Origin: Macquaria australasica
Lineage: Eukaryota; Chordata; Actinopteri; Centrarchiformes; Percichthyidae
NCBI GenBank assembly: GCA_005408345.1
Contig: SEMN01000045.1
Location: 1,853,001-1,917,000, forward strand
Length of the DNA stretch: 64,000 nucleotides
Direction of reading: 5' to 3'
Below the pieces are notes generated by a model. The model ran no database searches, was not told the origin of the DNA, and was given only the letters and a program-made list of their open reading frames with translations. This document shows positions 1 through 13,800 of the stretch, in pieces. The stretch's first letter is position 1; each line of letters opens with the position of its first letter. Both the position numbers and the translations under genes were made by a program.

Positions 1-2428
1 AATATGTATATATATCAAATAGAGTGAGTTTTATAAAGAATTTATATCTGTCTTTGCCAAATTTGTTTCCCAATTTGCATCGAATTGATCCAATAAGTTC
101 ATTAAAAACAGTTTGGGACTAATAAGGTCCCAATGGTCTATATTTCTTTATAAAAGTCTATTTACACATGTGTTTGTCCAATATATCTAAAGAAGATACT
201 CAAAATTAATTCTCGGAACAAGAGAATTCTTTGGCTCCAAGAACGTGCAGACGGAAAAAATACTAAAATACAGCAAAAGAAAGTAAGGTGGTACTTAAGT
301 ACGAAAGGTAGGTAGTTACAATGATCAACAGGATTTGTCTTTTCCTCTGTACAAACATAACAAATAACACTCAGTACATGAAGAAGACACAACAGTTTAC
401 ACATGAACTCAACCAGTGCAATTCTAAATTAGCAGTAAGACTAAAAATGTCTGTTAAACAAGATTTGTATAGGTTTAATATGCTGAATAAAGAACACCAG
501 ATCTTCTGTAGATAAACCTCAGAGTACACGGCACTGCATTTGTTTTTGATATAAAAGCCAAGGTCCTGAAGTAATTGATTCAAAGAATGACTGTTGAGTA
601 GTTTTATAGCACAACAAAAGTTTTAGCACATTTCACAAGAAGTGCATTTGTTTGGACACAAGACGGTGGCTTTTGATATCACAACAGAAAGCACTTACGA
701 GTGAAAAAACACAGAAGCATTTGTGATGCAGATGCAAGTTTCCAATTCCAGAGCCCATACTCACCTGGGACCTGCTAACTACCACTTACCCTAACAATAG
801 AGCGGTCTGTGGCAATCTGTGTAACAGCAGGTGAAATCAGAGGAGGACAAGTCAGGCCTCGGGCTGCACGCCTCGGGCACTTTGGATGACTACACACTAC
901 AGAGCCACATCCATTTTACCCAACAGTTTACATGATGACGCTCACACAGTGTAACATGACTCCGGTCACTGGAGCACTTCTTTTAATTTGTCTGGCAAAA
1001 TCCTGGCATGAAAGCAAATGTAAAACTGTACAATGCAACAACTGTTTAGTGTGTGATTTAGCAATCTGTATGTTTCTAGTAAATTCATCCGGGTCCTGAA
1101 ACAGTTGAGTAGAGTTTATCTGAAGTAGGAACAGTAGTGGAAAGTAATTAAGTACATGTGCTCAGGTACTCAAGTACAATTTTGAGGTATAGTACTTGTA
1201 CTTTACTTGAGTATTTCCATTTTATGCTACTTTATTCTTCTACTCCACTACATTTCAGCAGGAAATATAGGAAAAAAGCTTTTTACTCCACTACATATAT
1301 TTAGTAGCTTTAGTTACTAATTACTTTGCAGATTTAGATTATTAATACAAAATATAAATCAACTAATACATTATAATATATGATTATAGGTTAAGCTACC
1401 CAGCAGAATATAGTAATTAAAATTACCCCCACCATTACCTGGTGCAACATTAAAGTGATGTATACATTAATGGATCAATAATCATATTCCAATAATATAG
1501 TATATTTTATTCTGAAATGGGCCATTCTGCATAATGAGTACTTTTACTGTTGGTACTTTAAATATATTTTGATGCTAGTACTTTTACTTTACTAAGAGTT
1601 TGAATGCAGGACTTTTACTTGTAACAGAGTATTTTTACACTGTTGTATTGGTAGTTTTACTTAAAGATCCCCTCCACACATGTATTAAAACATATATACA
1701 AATAGTCTGCATGGAACAGTAACGTGTGTCTGATGTGTTTTTTTCCACCAAAAAATATAATTTCCACATCAAAGTCCTTAAAAAGGCATCTACTCCTTCT
1801 AGCTCATTACAAATTCAGGAATCTATGAAAATGCAAAGGCTGTTCATTTCTAAAGTTTTCCTGCTGGACACAAGATGTCTCCTAGTTCACTGTAAAGTCC
1901 GTTCTCAGTGTATGTGCACTGGAGGCTTCAAGTTTCCACATCACACTTGTATAAGTTGCAAATTGGACCAACTATTTGTGATGTCACAAATTATGCTCGT
2001 AGGCCCGCCCCTTAAAATCAGATTTTCAATGAGCAGATAGAAATGTTCCACTTTCATTAGATGAATGTTGAATTCTGTACAGTCAAGCTCATTCAACTGT
2101 AGAAACAAGAAGAAAACCATATTTTTGAGTGGGGGGAAACTTTAAGGAAAAGATCTGAGTACTTCTTCCACCACTGAATAGGAGATGGTGGGGAGGAGCA
2201 CAATTTCAGTCAAGAAAGTGGCCAGTTATTGCAAAGCATAAAGGAACTGTCAAGTGCTTTCCTGTAAATAATGTGACACTCACCAAGCTGTCAATCCCAC
2301 AGACATGAAAAGCTACATTCAGCTACAATGAGAGGGATTACAGTTCAACCTGAATTCTCAACAAGTGATTTTTAATTACTTGCATCCTTTCATGTGGTGC
2401 AACAAAAACACACAAAATGTTCACTCAC
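1..2428. other. Intron sequence downstream of scn5a-like exon 19
   Basis: No further sodium-channel exon is recognisable here on the minus strand. It holds repeat family A at 1130-1665 and otherwise unique-looking AT-rich DNA. The short open frames (for example 1726-2040) have no splice or family support. Confidence 0.7.
1130..1665. repeat. Interspersed repeat A (tactcaagtac... type, teleost-wide)
   Basis: AT-rich block beginning with a GGAAAGTAATTAAGTAC-like end, containing CTTCTACTCCACTACATTTC, and ending near TAGTTTTACTTAAAG. The ends are partly complementary, which suggests a non-autonomous DNA element. I recognise this type as abundant in teleost genomes but cannot give the family name. 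Confidence 0.6.
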
Positions 2429-2602
2429 ATCCACGATAAGAAAGTCGAGCCAGCACCAGTAGTTGGTGAAATATTTCTTGAAGCCGTATGCAATCCACTT
2501 GAGGAACATCTCCAGCACAAAGATGTAGGAAAAGACCTTGTCGGCAGACTCCAACACCACCTTTACGACTTTCCTCTTCTCAATGTAGATATCTTCAAAT
2601 GC
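2429..2602 (-). CDS. scn5a: scn5a-like coding exon 19: domain III S2-S3 (last exon in window)
   Basis: 174 bp, the family length. Encodes AFEDIYIEKRKVVKVVLESA, S2 (VFSYIFVLEMFLKWIAYGFK) and the start of S3 (WCWLDFLIVD). Donor GTGAGT. The next exon (rest of S3 and the domain III S4) is not in 1-2428. Confidence 0.96.
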
Positions 2603-5600
2603 CTGCAGCAGAAGAGGAACAGCAGTGTGACCACCACACCACAACACTACTGCTCGTTGAACATACAAAACATCTGTCTGGAAAGTTCTGCGTTTTGCTT
2701 TTAAAGTCCAACTGAAATGACATTTAGTCATACTTTTTGCAGTCAGAAATAGTGTCATCATGTTTTTTTAAATGTATTGTTAATAATAGTATTTTATTAT
2801 TAAAAGTAAGAAAACAGGTCTTCAGGGAAATATCTGAAATGCCCCTTTTCATCTCAGCTGGCTGGAGGGGCGTGTCTGTGTTTGATTGACAGCAGCTGGC
2901 AGGCTGAGCACCGGCAGGAAAACGAGAGACAAAGTAAACAAACTTGCACTGTAGCTTACAAGCCATGAGCAGATAGTGTGTTGTTAGCAGTGATATTGAA
3001 GAGGAATGACCACACCAGCATCTAACTGGACCCATGTGGCATTTGCATGTAACTTTACATGTTGTTCAATGTCCTGCAGTTCACCAGTTAATTAGCTATC
3101 TACCCTGCAAACTGACATTAGCAGTGCACTTTTCCCTGGTGAATGTTTGTTTGGTGGCTCTTAAACAAGCTAAGATGCAGGACAAGACGTGTTCATGTTT
3201 CTAAGTTAGATAAGAAGGAGACTTAAGCATGAAGCTAATGTGGGTTGTCTGTGGCTCTTGTGTTGTGTTGTGGGCTGCTGTCTGGCTCAGTGTGACCGTC
3301 TGCCTATGATAGAACGCTGACATTACTGCTTTATAAGAAGATTTGATTGGCTGTATGGAAACAAATTCTCCATTTACGTAGATGGAGAACTAACTGTATT
3401 CCGATGAATTAATGCAAAAATAGGGACAGCCATCATGAAACCAACAAATATATAAAAATATAAATTTCTTCCTTTTTTTATATAATATATATGTTGTGGG
3501 CTTTCCTCCTGCTGCTACTTCACAATAAAAGCATTCAACACAACTGTGGTGTGTAAAACTACTCGTGCTGTGCTGCATGGAATCTGATGCTCTGCTCACG
3601 GCATGATGGAAAAAGGCTGCTTACTGACTGATCTGAATGAGTTTGTTTGGCTACACTGTAAACAGACACATCAGTGGCTCTTCTGTTCCACAATTCTTAG
3701 AAATGTAGTATTAAACTGTATTTACTGTTACCACCAGGAACCAAATGAATCAACCAGGAGTTAAATCTTAGGGATTAGGGCTTTAAATTTATTTAAAAAT
3801 AAATAAATTCTAATAGCACCTAGCAGCCGTACCAGAGCCCCACTGCTGAGCAGGATCATGAAGATGATGAAAGTCTCAAACCAGCTGTGTTCCACGATCT
3901 GGTAGCAGGTCTTCCTCAGCCTCCACCAGGCCTGGCCGAGACCGCGGCTGGTATCAACGTCACAGCACTGACAGTGCCGCAAGCAAACTGAGCGGGAAGG
4001 CAAAAACAAGCCAGCACAGATTACATCCCCACGAAGGAACTACGGTGTAAAAAAAACTTGGACAATGAGAGATGCAAAAGCTTTGATCGTACAGTTTATA
4101 ATGGTTTGATTACAACTCTAAATTCTTAATTCTCACATTCCGGGAAGCATTCCTCTGGCTCCATACTCTCTTCAGCCAGCTCTGATAAGTTGTCCATCTC
4201 AACTCCAGGCTTCCTCAGATCCACTGTGCTGCCCTCTGATAAGCTGATCGCCTCCTGAGAAGTGAAAAGTCCCACTGTTACCAACCAATTTCTCACTTGT
4301 ATTGTCACAAATTTTAGATCCATTATGTATTTATATGTACCTGAATATGGAAAAAGTGTATGAACCAGAATATAGACCTGCATAAAATAACTAACAGTTG
4401 TTAGTTTTGGTGGATTTGGCAGGTGTTTTCCATCAGTTGTCAAAGGCTTAACACCTGCTGTGACATCACTGACTGGGGTGTGGCCATACGTGCAACATGC
4501 TTATAAGTTATAAGAAAAATGCAGCAGCATTTTTCTGAGCTGTATTCAGTGTGGATTCATCCCATCAAAGCAAGCTCACCTAGATGTGCTGCCTTGCCTT
4601 TCAGTCTCTTCTCAGCCTTAATACAATTTCAATGAGATTTTCGTGTGTTGTAACAGCGACATATTTAACATGATTTATAGGGCAGAGGTGCAGCTTCAAT
4701 CCTATAAACCAGTACAAAGTCTAATCCAGCATTAAAGAGCATCAGCAGGACCTGGAGACCAGATCGCCAGCATTACCAGTCTTAGTGCTCGAAGACAGAG
4801 CAGAGAGAATGGGCACTGATGGCATTTTGTTGATCCAGCATTGTACTGTATGTAACAGCAGGATCAGTGATAAGTATTGCCACATGTATGCAGTTGTGAT
4901 ACATGGGCCGATTGTTCTTTGTTCTTTAAAGTGATCTATTTTTAAAAGTGTGTAAAGCGAGCAAGACATTTTGCTTAACTAACTCCTTAATAACCACAAT
5001 CTTGCCATTTTACATGTGTAGTAAGCTCTACACATGTAAAATGCATCCTTCTTTACTGCTGAGCAGCTGCTCATGCCCAGTTAAGCTGATGGAGGGCTGG
5101 AGGAAGGTTTTTTTTTTTCATTTCCATTTTCCCTGATGCCTAATTCTGGTGTGGTGTGGAGCGGAGCACGGCAGAGAAAGAGGAAGAGAGAGCGCCAGAC
5201 TGCAGCCCGCTCAGCCCAGTCTGGCCCTGCCTGGCTCTGCTCAGCTGTGTCAGTATAATCTGCTCTGTGGGGCCTGGCTCCACATCTGGCCTGCTGCTGT
5301 CTGCCTGCCAGAGAGGACAGGAGCGACACACCCTCCACCTCAACAAACCCCCGACCCACAGGACACTGAGAGATAGAGCAATCCAGGAGAAACAGGGAGG
5401 CCAAATGACAGTAAGGCAGGAGGAAGAAACATCGAGCATGAAAGTTAGAGAGAGAGAGTGAGAGTGACGTGGTTAGACGGTCAAATGGGTCAAAGGCAAC
5501 AATAACACCTTAATAAAATTAGAATAAATAGTAATAATAGTTAATTATTCTAACCTTATTCAAGTAGCCAATATTCATCAATATTTCTTTAGTTAACTTA

Positions 5601-8600
5601 GTTACCCAGGTTGTTGCTAAAATTAACACGTTCTCACATAATAGGGTCTCATCACACCAGTCAGGGTGTGGTGATTATAATATTGATTCTCTTAGCCAGT
5701 CACGTTGCTTCTGTCGTATTTAAACAGCTGTAACAGAAATTTAAACGGGAATAATTGGACATTTTGGGAAATTATTCACTTTCTTGCTGAGGATTAGATG
5801 AGTGAATTGACACTACTCTCATGTCTGTACTGTCAATATAAAGCTAACAACAGCAGCTGGTTAGCTTAGCTACTAGTGAACACACCATATCTTCGAATCC
5901 ATATAAAAACCAAAGTGTAACATCACGGCAAGACTTACCGCACCCAGCCAAGAAATAGTCCGGCACATAACCCCCCCGAAAAACCATAATGTGTTGTTTT
6001 CACTCTTCAGTTTTTGTACGTATTAAACAAACAAGATATAGCGTGTTAATTAGTGAGCTTCAGAGGTGCTGGTAGGCAGATTATGTTTCCATGGACATGT
6101 GACAGTGAGTCAGCATGCACAATGCCAGGACCCTGAAACTGACGCAGCTAAATGGAATTCAGCCATCGTTCATTGTATTATTTACACCTGTGCTTTTCCT
6201 ACTGTAACATGTTCAAATGCTTTCTGTGAAAAAGGCCTTTTTCATGTCAAGTGCAAATTTTTGAAAACCTCTGATGCACATGTTTGTCTGACTAGATGGA
6301 GATTAGGGTTCAGCAAGGGGCTGAGTCAGCTAGGCAGCACCTTCTTGTGGCATACAGAAAGGTACTAACAACATTTTATCAGCATTATAACATGATAATA
6401 ATGTCATAGTGGCTGAGGTATGAGACACTGAAACCACAACTGGTGAGTGTAGTTGTTTAGTGACAGCTAACATTTAGGCAACTCAAAGTAGCTAAAGTGT
6501 CCCTGCATCATCTTCTTCAAGAACTTGCTGAAGATGGAAATATGCTCTCTTACATTTGGACAGTACAAATTAGGGTTAGGTCTGGTTGATTTATGAACAG
6601 CAAATAAAAAAAACATGTTTTTATTATTATGGTCGTCCTTTCCACGTACAACTCAGCTTTCTGAGGAGACTTTGCCAGATGTTCACTCCATGACGTTAAC
6701 TCTAATAACTCAGTTGTTCAAAGTGAAATAAAACATCTGGATTCCCAAGTTATATTTGTCTCACCAAGGCACTAGTCTCTATCAGAGTTCACCTTGTCTG
6801 CTTGACAGATTAACAGCTTATGTGTCCGGAAAGCCTCCACATTGCCACCCCCTTCACAGCCCACCCCCCCTCATCATCGTGCTCCTACTTCTGAATGACA
6901 TGAACAGCAACAAATCAGAATTGAAGGATTAGAAACTGATTCGATTCTGCGACTTGGTGGATGTTATTTCACTTAAAACTAGGAGTCAAAACAAACACAG
7001 AGCTGAACTGATCCTTTGAAAGAACTTTCTAGAACATTTTCTGGCAACATCTTGGGTACAGAGCCAGTAAACAACCTGACACTAAAATCATGTAGGTCCT
7101 CCTCCATTATTTAAATATGCAGAACTGCCTTTTCTTTTTTTATATTTTTTATCTTACACTTGTACTGGAAATAGTATGACAACAATGTAAACCAAGCTTA
7201 AAAACAAGAACGAAAACACTATGTATTTGCATAAAGGTAAAGCTTTAAAAATCTACTGTAGTACAGTTATCAAAACTGACAGTCCACTCATGAGCCACTT
7301 AAACAAGTCACATAACATCATTTAACACTTTAATTTATGCGTCCATCGTTTTCTAGAGATTTCTTGAGTAGTACTATGTAATGTGTCACTAATTGGGAAA
7401 ATACAGCCAGTGTTTAATTGTTTAGTACACTTCCAATTAATTAATGCTAATGAATTTCTAGAATTTTTAAGTCATTTCTAGGAAGTCGGTCAATGCAAGG
7501 CAGGTGAACATGTGAAGTTTGTCAACAGGTGAGCATTCTATTCAATATATCTGATGTATAAACTTTCCAGTAATAAATTAATCACTTTGAATCTTTACTT
7601 GGTTTTGAATGGAGCTTTTCCTTCAAGAGAAAAGCCTATTTTCATTACGATGAGAGCCAAATTACTGCACATAATTATTTTCTGGAAACTGTCTAGGATA
7701 TTATTAGGAAATTATGGACGCATTAAAATAAATTCATTGCCTTTTTCTGTTTGTTGCCAGCATGGGCTGCTGAAGTTTATCTTAGGCATGCACCAGGCAG
7801 GAAGCATGAAAACAACCTGGATAAGGTTAATTTAGGTTAGTTTAGAGTCTGAAATCCACGAAAACCTGCGTCAAACACAAGGAGGATTTACAAATGCCAC
7901 ACAGAAGTGGAATTAACTTGCATTTGTCTCGCTTTCACAATGTTGATGAAATTGATGACCATGGTGCTTCTGGCTTCACACAAAGCAGTGATGTAACAGT
8001 ATTAGTTTACATCAGGACTCAAAGGCAACACACCTGCTTTGACATTACTGAAGTGCACCTTTGGATTGTGTGCAAAATGTTCAAACATTTCAACCCAGAG
8101 AGAACAGAGCAGCATGTGATGTAAATCATATTTTAGCAAAAACTATTGGTCCAATAACCACTACAATAGTAAACCATGAGAGTTCAGGTCCAGGATTAAC
8201 ACACATGCCTGGAGATGTATAACTCACCGGTTTGTTGTCTTCATCCTCTGATGACTCAGAAATCTCCTCCTCCTCGAGAAACTCCACATCTGACTCTCCG
8301 GGTGCGATGGGAACAATGACAGTCAGGTTTGGGTTTGTCATGTAGCTGTCCTCCTCTGGTATGACGTACTTCTCTCCATAGCGTCCAAAAATTCCCCCAT
8401 TGCTTTCCACGTGATTTCCAACCAGCTTGATAGCCTGACCGGCGTCTTTGGTCTTCTGCTTTCGGCGCTTTAAGCTGCGGTTGAAGAGGTCGATGATGCT
8501 TGTGACGAGCCAGGAGACGCTGGAATTGATGCGGGCGATGGCGATCTGAATGTTGTTCAAATCGCCGTCCTCGTCTGGAGCAGAGAGGTTGTCGGAGCTG

Positions 8601-10815
8601 AAGGAGCTGAGCAGCAGGGCCAGAAAAAGATTCAGCACCTGTTGACAGACAAATGTTATGTTACTTACATTACATTTGATTTGGAGAAATTATCAGAACA
8701 TTGTTATCATTTTATAGCCATTAGGCTGAATATGGCAGAAAATGCTGTATTTACCTTGTGCTTATGTCAACATTTATCTTTCTTTACAAATCAGAGCACA
8801 GTTTAGTCTGTAAGCTAAAGGATAAGTGCACCTAATGCACGACATGATAGCCCACATATTTTGTCAACACTGGCAAATCCTGCATTGTAAATTCAGGAGG
8901 ATATTCTACCCAGATATGCTCACACACATATGGCTTTGGGTGTTTTCAGCTACACTGAACTCAAGTTTCCAAACATCCAACTCCCAAGTAATCTGTCTGC
9001 TAGCTTAGAGAGCAGCAGCATCAAGCACATCTCTGCACAGTAGCGTGTGTGTGTGGGGGGGGGGGGTGCACAGTTGGTAAGGATCATCTTTAGCCACTGA
9101 GCCAGTCAGAGATGGAGAGCATGAGCAGATGATTAGTGATGAATGCCCTCTGACCTTCTCGTCCCTAAGCATCCTGGATAATCCCTTGGATAAAAAGCTT
9201 TCCCACGATTCATGTGCAGAGGAGGTTTCTGTCCATTAAACACTATAAGGAGCACTGTTGTGATCTGGTCGTGATCTAACAAGGCAACAGAGTCCCTCAA
9301 GGTGTCTGTATCCAGCAATTGCAAAACAACTGCTATGCCTTTTGTCAGTGCTACTGAAAGAGCAGAGTTAATGATAATTTAAAGCTATATTGAGTATTTA
9401 AAGAGTCAGAAGGTGTGAACTGGTGTGAAACCACCAGGGTAAAGATAATATAAAGGTGCTGGAGGTGGAGGTGATTTTGCAACTGACCATTAGCGTAAGC
9501 TAATGCTAACGGTTAGTTGAAAACTCCGTCTCCAGCTGACTTTTTAATGTTCACCTGATTTTTTTTTTTTAAATGCTTGTAATATGGTTTTAAATATGCA
9601 CATGATGGCTACATCAATGATGGGTGGGAGGGTAAAGCAAAGCTACATGTCCCAGGCAAAAAGTCAGCATCCTAGACTAGATAGCGACAGTGACTAGATT
9701 TATGATTTAATGTTCAGATTTTGAAACAGTATGCTTTACTTTTACAAGATTTGATGTTGACGAATAACCGAAGTAACACCACTAACACACGTTTGGCTGG
9801 AGTTGCTTGAGAGTAAACTTCCCAAACCCAAATAATGAGCAGTCGCTATCTTTAACTCTGATATACTAGCATCTAGGCACCCACGAAGTGGATATTCCAG
9901 TCCTGAACAAGTAATTTTTTAACGTAACATGTACCCCCCAAAAATAATATACAGGAGTAAGGTAATGACATGCCCCTTGCCTTTGGAAATAACGCTAGTT
10001 TATTACTGTAGGTATCAAAAGCTTTTGCTCCTGTGCTTTTGGTTTCGGAAAGGTGATAAAAAAGACACCACCTTCCGAAAGAGTTTGGGGGTGGTGTTTT
10101 TGACAAATTCTCCGGTTTAGTGGTATAATGTTGCCAAGTTGGCATAGCAAGTTCATGTGCTCTTATTTAACAACTGTTCTATAGTATGATTATGGCTTAC
10201 AGTTTGAAGAAAGTATTTTAAAATTGTGTTGCTGTATATATTGTCAGGAAATACATGAGAAGCTGCTGTTATGCATCCATAGAAAGTTTAGTTTAAATAG
10301 CACCACCTATATCTGCATGAAAAACAGTGTCAGTCATCATCCTGGCAGAGACTAACAAATTATTTTAGAGTTAACCAAAGACATTTTAAAACATTTCTGA
10401 CACACAGATACATTTTAGTGCATAGGATTAAATGTGGAACAAACTAGCATTTAATGGCAGAGGGAACAGAGGGCATGCTGGGAACAGGTGTTTGAACCAT
10501 ATCCAACAGGAACTCCACACTCAAAGCCCTGCTCCATTTTTTTTAGAAGCTTGACAGGGTTTCAAAACAGTTATGCGACAGAACTGAACTGATTGTAGTG
10601 CAGATGATGCTCATATTGCAGTGTATAGTATTATTCTAATATGTTCTTAGCATGAGCTGGAAAAGCACCTAGCTGGTAGTACATTTGTTTCATGTTTGGA
10701 CTTGCATAATAGGCTACATATCTCTTGCTAATTTATGTTCGGGTCAGGCCAGGAGTCTAAACATATCCTTAGTAAAAATAGAACATAGAGAAATCTTGAA
10801 AATGGATAAGGGCAA

Positions 10816-10847
<32 letters not shown>

Positions 10848-13800
10848 AATAAAAACTAGATTTTACTCACTCAGGCTGAATTAGTTCTACTGAAACAGAC
10901 TACAACACTACAACGCCAGGAATCCGCACTAAAATTACACCATATTTGAAATAAAACTACACTGACCATAAATAAATGCTGCAACTGCTAGCTGTCTGCA
11001 CTTCCGGGATTTTTTAAATCTGTTCTCATTAACGTTAGCTTACAGGACACAGCTGGACAACAAATCACCATATGGGTGGCCCAACGAATATACGTATCCT
11101 TGCTATGGCACCGAGTGACAGCACACTGTGTACGCACAGAGCTGTCAGAAGAACACAGATGAACTATTTTTTTATAGAAACAGCTGCATGCAATGGTTTG
11201 CAAGCTTTGTTTCATCCTGTGTGAAAATCAATACCTGCAGCAAAGGCTGGAACGACAGCAAGAACACTCTGTGGCCTTGGCTGATCCTTTGTACAGTACT
11301 TAGGTCACAATTTCACCCATAAGGCTTAGTTCATTAGCAATGGATAAAACATTCAGCCCTGTGGGACATGAGGCTGTGGCAAAGCTGCTCAGAGTGTGTC
11401 TGTTGTGGCTACAGTTTGCACGTCAGCATGTGCAGATAATACATATATTACTTGGACAGATGGATTATATATCGTCCAGACATGATCTGTTTTGAAGTCT
11501 GACGCTGTGACACAACCACTTTCTAAGTTACTAGCACAAAAATGCACAAACCATTGGAGCTACACAGATATATGAGTTTGCAAAAATCTATCACAACGAG
11601 GCACCAACAACTGTTTAAGGATGTCCCATCCTCATGATATCACGAATCCTCATTGGTGCAACGTAATCCCTGATTACTCATGACATCATCACTTGGCTCT
11701 GACAGCAGTTACAGTTGGTTGCATTAAGATGCAAATTAATTTCTCTCTAGGCAGAATTCCTGTTATCATATACTGTTAGAGAGGATAAGGCCGGCGATAT
11801 TCTGTATTTTTGTTGTCAACAAATCCAATAAAAAGACCATGTGTTAGTCTGTCTTTCAATACTTTCCGACATCCCAGGCCTGTCCTTGGATCTCCCAAGC
11901 CTACTAAAGATGAAAACTGGTCAGGAATATAAACTGTAATTAAAAAACAATGGCTAAATAATTTCCTTAAACAGCAGGGCACTGTGGTCTTTAGCAAATG
12001 TTACTCTAGCAGGAGTAAATACTGTATTTGTTTGGGGACAGTTTTCAGCTGCAGATTTTGTGCTAGCGAGTACTTACGCCAGTGAGTACTTTTTTTTTAG
12101 TAATGACTCAAGATAAACTACAGTGCCCTTGTTCATCGTAATGGAGGAACATGTCACTTTTTTGCTTTTGAACAACAATGGAGGTCTGTGACACAGCTAT
12201 GACACACTATATCAGGCATTGGCGACACAGTCAATACTTACATAGTATAATACAATACTCACCACCAAGTTCCCTATGACCATGACCAACATGAACACCA
12301 GGATACAGAGGGGCTGCCCGGCCACTTCCATACAATCCCACATGGTCTCGATCCATTCGCCACACAGCACCCGGAACACAATCAGGAAGGAGTGGAAGAA
12401 GTCCTTCATGTGCCAGCGAGGCAGCTGGCAGTCAATGGCGATCTTACACACACAGTCCTGGTAGTTCTTGCCAAACAGCTGCATTCCCACCACAGCGAAG
12501 ATGAAGACGATGATGGCCAACACCAGCGTCAGGTTTCCCAGGGCGCCCACCGAGTTGCCGATGATCTTGATGAGAGTGTTGAGAGTGGGCCAGGATTTTG
12601 CCAGCTTGAAGACTCGTAACTGATGAAGAGAACAGGGTGAAGAAAACAAATGATGCTCCATCTTTATGAGAAACTGTGTTTAAGTTTGATACTGGATTAT
12701 AAGATGTTCTAGATGTAGGAAATTAATCTTTTAGCAATATTTGAGCCAGTTTTATGTTCTCAGATGAGTGTTGTGTTAATTAAGTTTGGATGGATGAAAT
12801 TGTTGACCAAGTCTCAGTCCAAACAATAGGATTAGTTCTTGTTTGTTTGTACTAGTAATGCAAAAAGAAACAGGAAAATGCCAAGCTACAGTATCAATTG
12901 TAGTTTAATCTACTATATTAAAACGTGTCATCCATCATTAGCCTTACATGTCAATCAGCTTTGATTTGTTGCATTTGTAAAAGGAATACAAAGGCAATGG
13001 TAGAAAACCTCATGGTGAAAAAGCACAGTTTTTTTTTTTAAATTTACATGAGTGAGAGTTAAAGATTTCTGTTACCAGTCTGAAAGATCTCAGGACAGAC
13101 AGCCCCTCTACATTGGAGAGGCCCAACTCCATCAGACTGAGACAAACAATGATGCCATCAAAGATATTCCAGCCCTGTTGGAAGTAGTAGTAGGGATCCA
13201 TGGCTATCAGCTTCAGCACCATCTCAGCTGTAAAGATCCCTGTGAACACCTAGAAAAAAGAAAAAAGCTTCCAAACTTTCCTAATCAAGTGAAATATTAC
13301 TGCACTTACTAATATTTGTATATTAACAATTGGTCAAATGGACTATGTGTAATGTTAAAAGGTGCTGCTTGTAGTGATCCACAGATAATTACCATCAGAC
13401 TCTGCAGTTCCCCACAATTAGCGTTTTAGTGTCGTTTAGCTCATTGTTCTGATTTTGTGGCCCACAAATATACCAAACTGTTTGATTCACTCTCACCACT
13501 CTCATCAATCTTGTTTCCAGCAGCAGGCAGCTGTTTTCAGCAAACTTATCTCTGATAAACCCACTATTTGCTACCTGCCCAGCACCAAACAGCAGATAAC
13601 AGCAATATTAGCAACTAGCTGGTGAACATAGTGAAGCATTTAGCAGCTAGAGAGCCACATATTCTCCTCAGGAGTTTGGTGAGAGTAAAATAGAGCTAAA
13701 AGGAGAGTGAATATTGGACTTATCTTCATCAGGTGAACTCAAACATGACCTCAACTGAATGCTAACATTCACATCCATAACAACTTTGTAAGGCGATAAT

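Larger units (their letters stand above)
4255..8227. other. Intron 16 of the scn5a-like gene with GC-rich island and repeats B and C
   Basis: About 4 kb without a confirmed exon. 5090-5460 is much richer in GC than its surroundings and has a 99-codon open frame on the minus strand. 5765-6090 is a copy of fold-back repeat B and 6095-6260 a copy of repeat C. I see nothing recognisable in the rest. Confidence 0.6.

Noticed and set aside
5156..5461. 101-codon plus-strand frame in the GC-rich island
   Set aside because: Several frames are open on both strands because of composition; none has family support.
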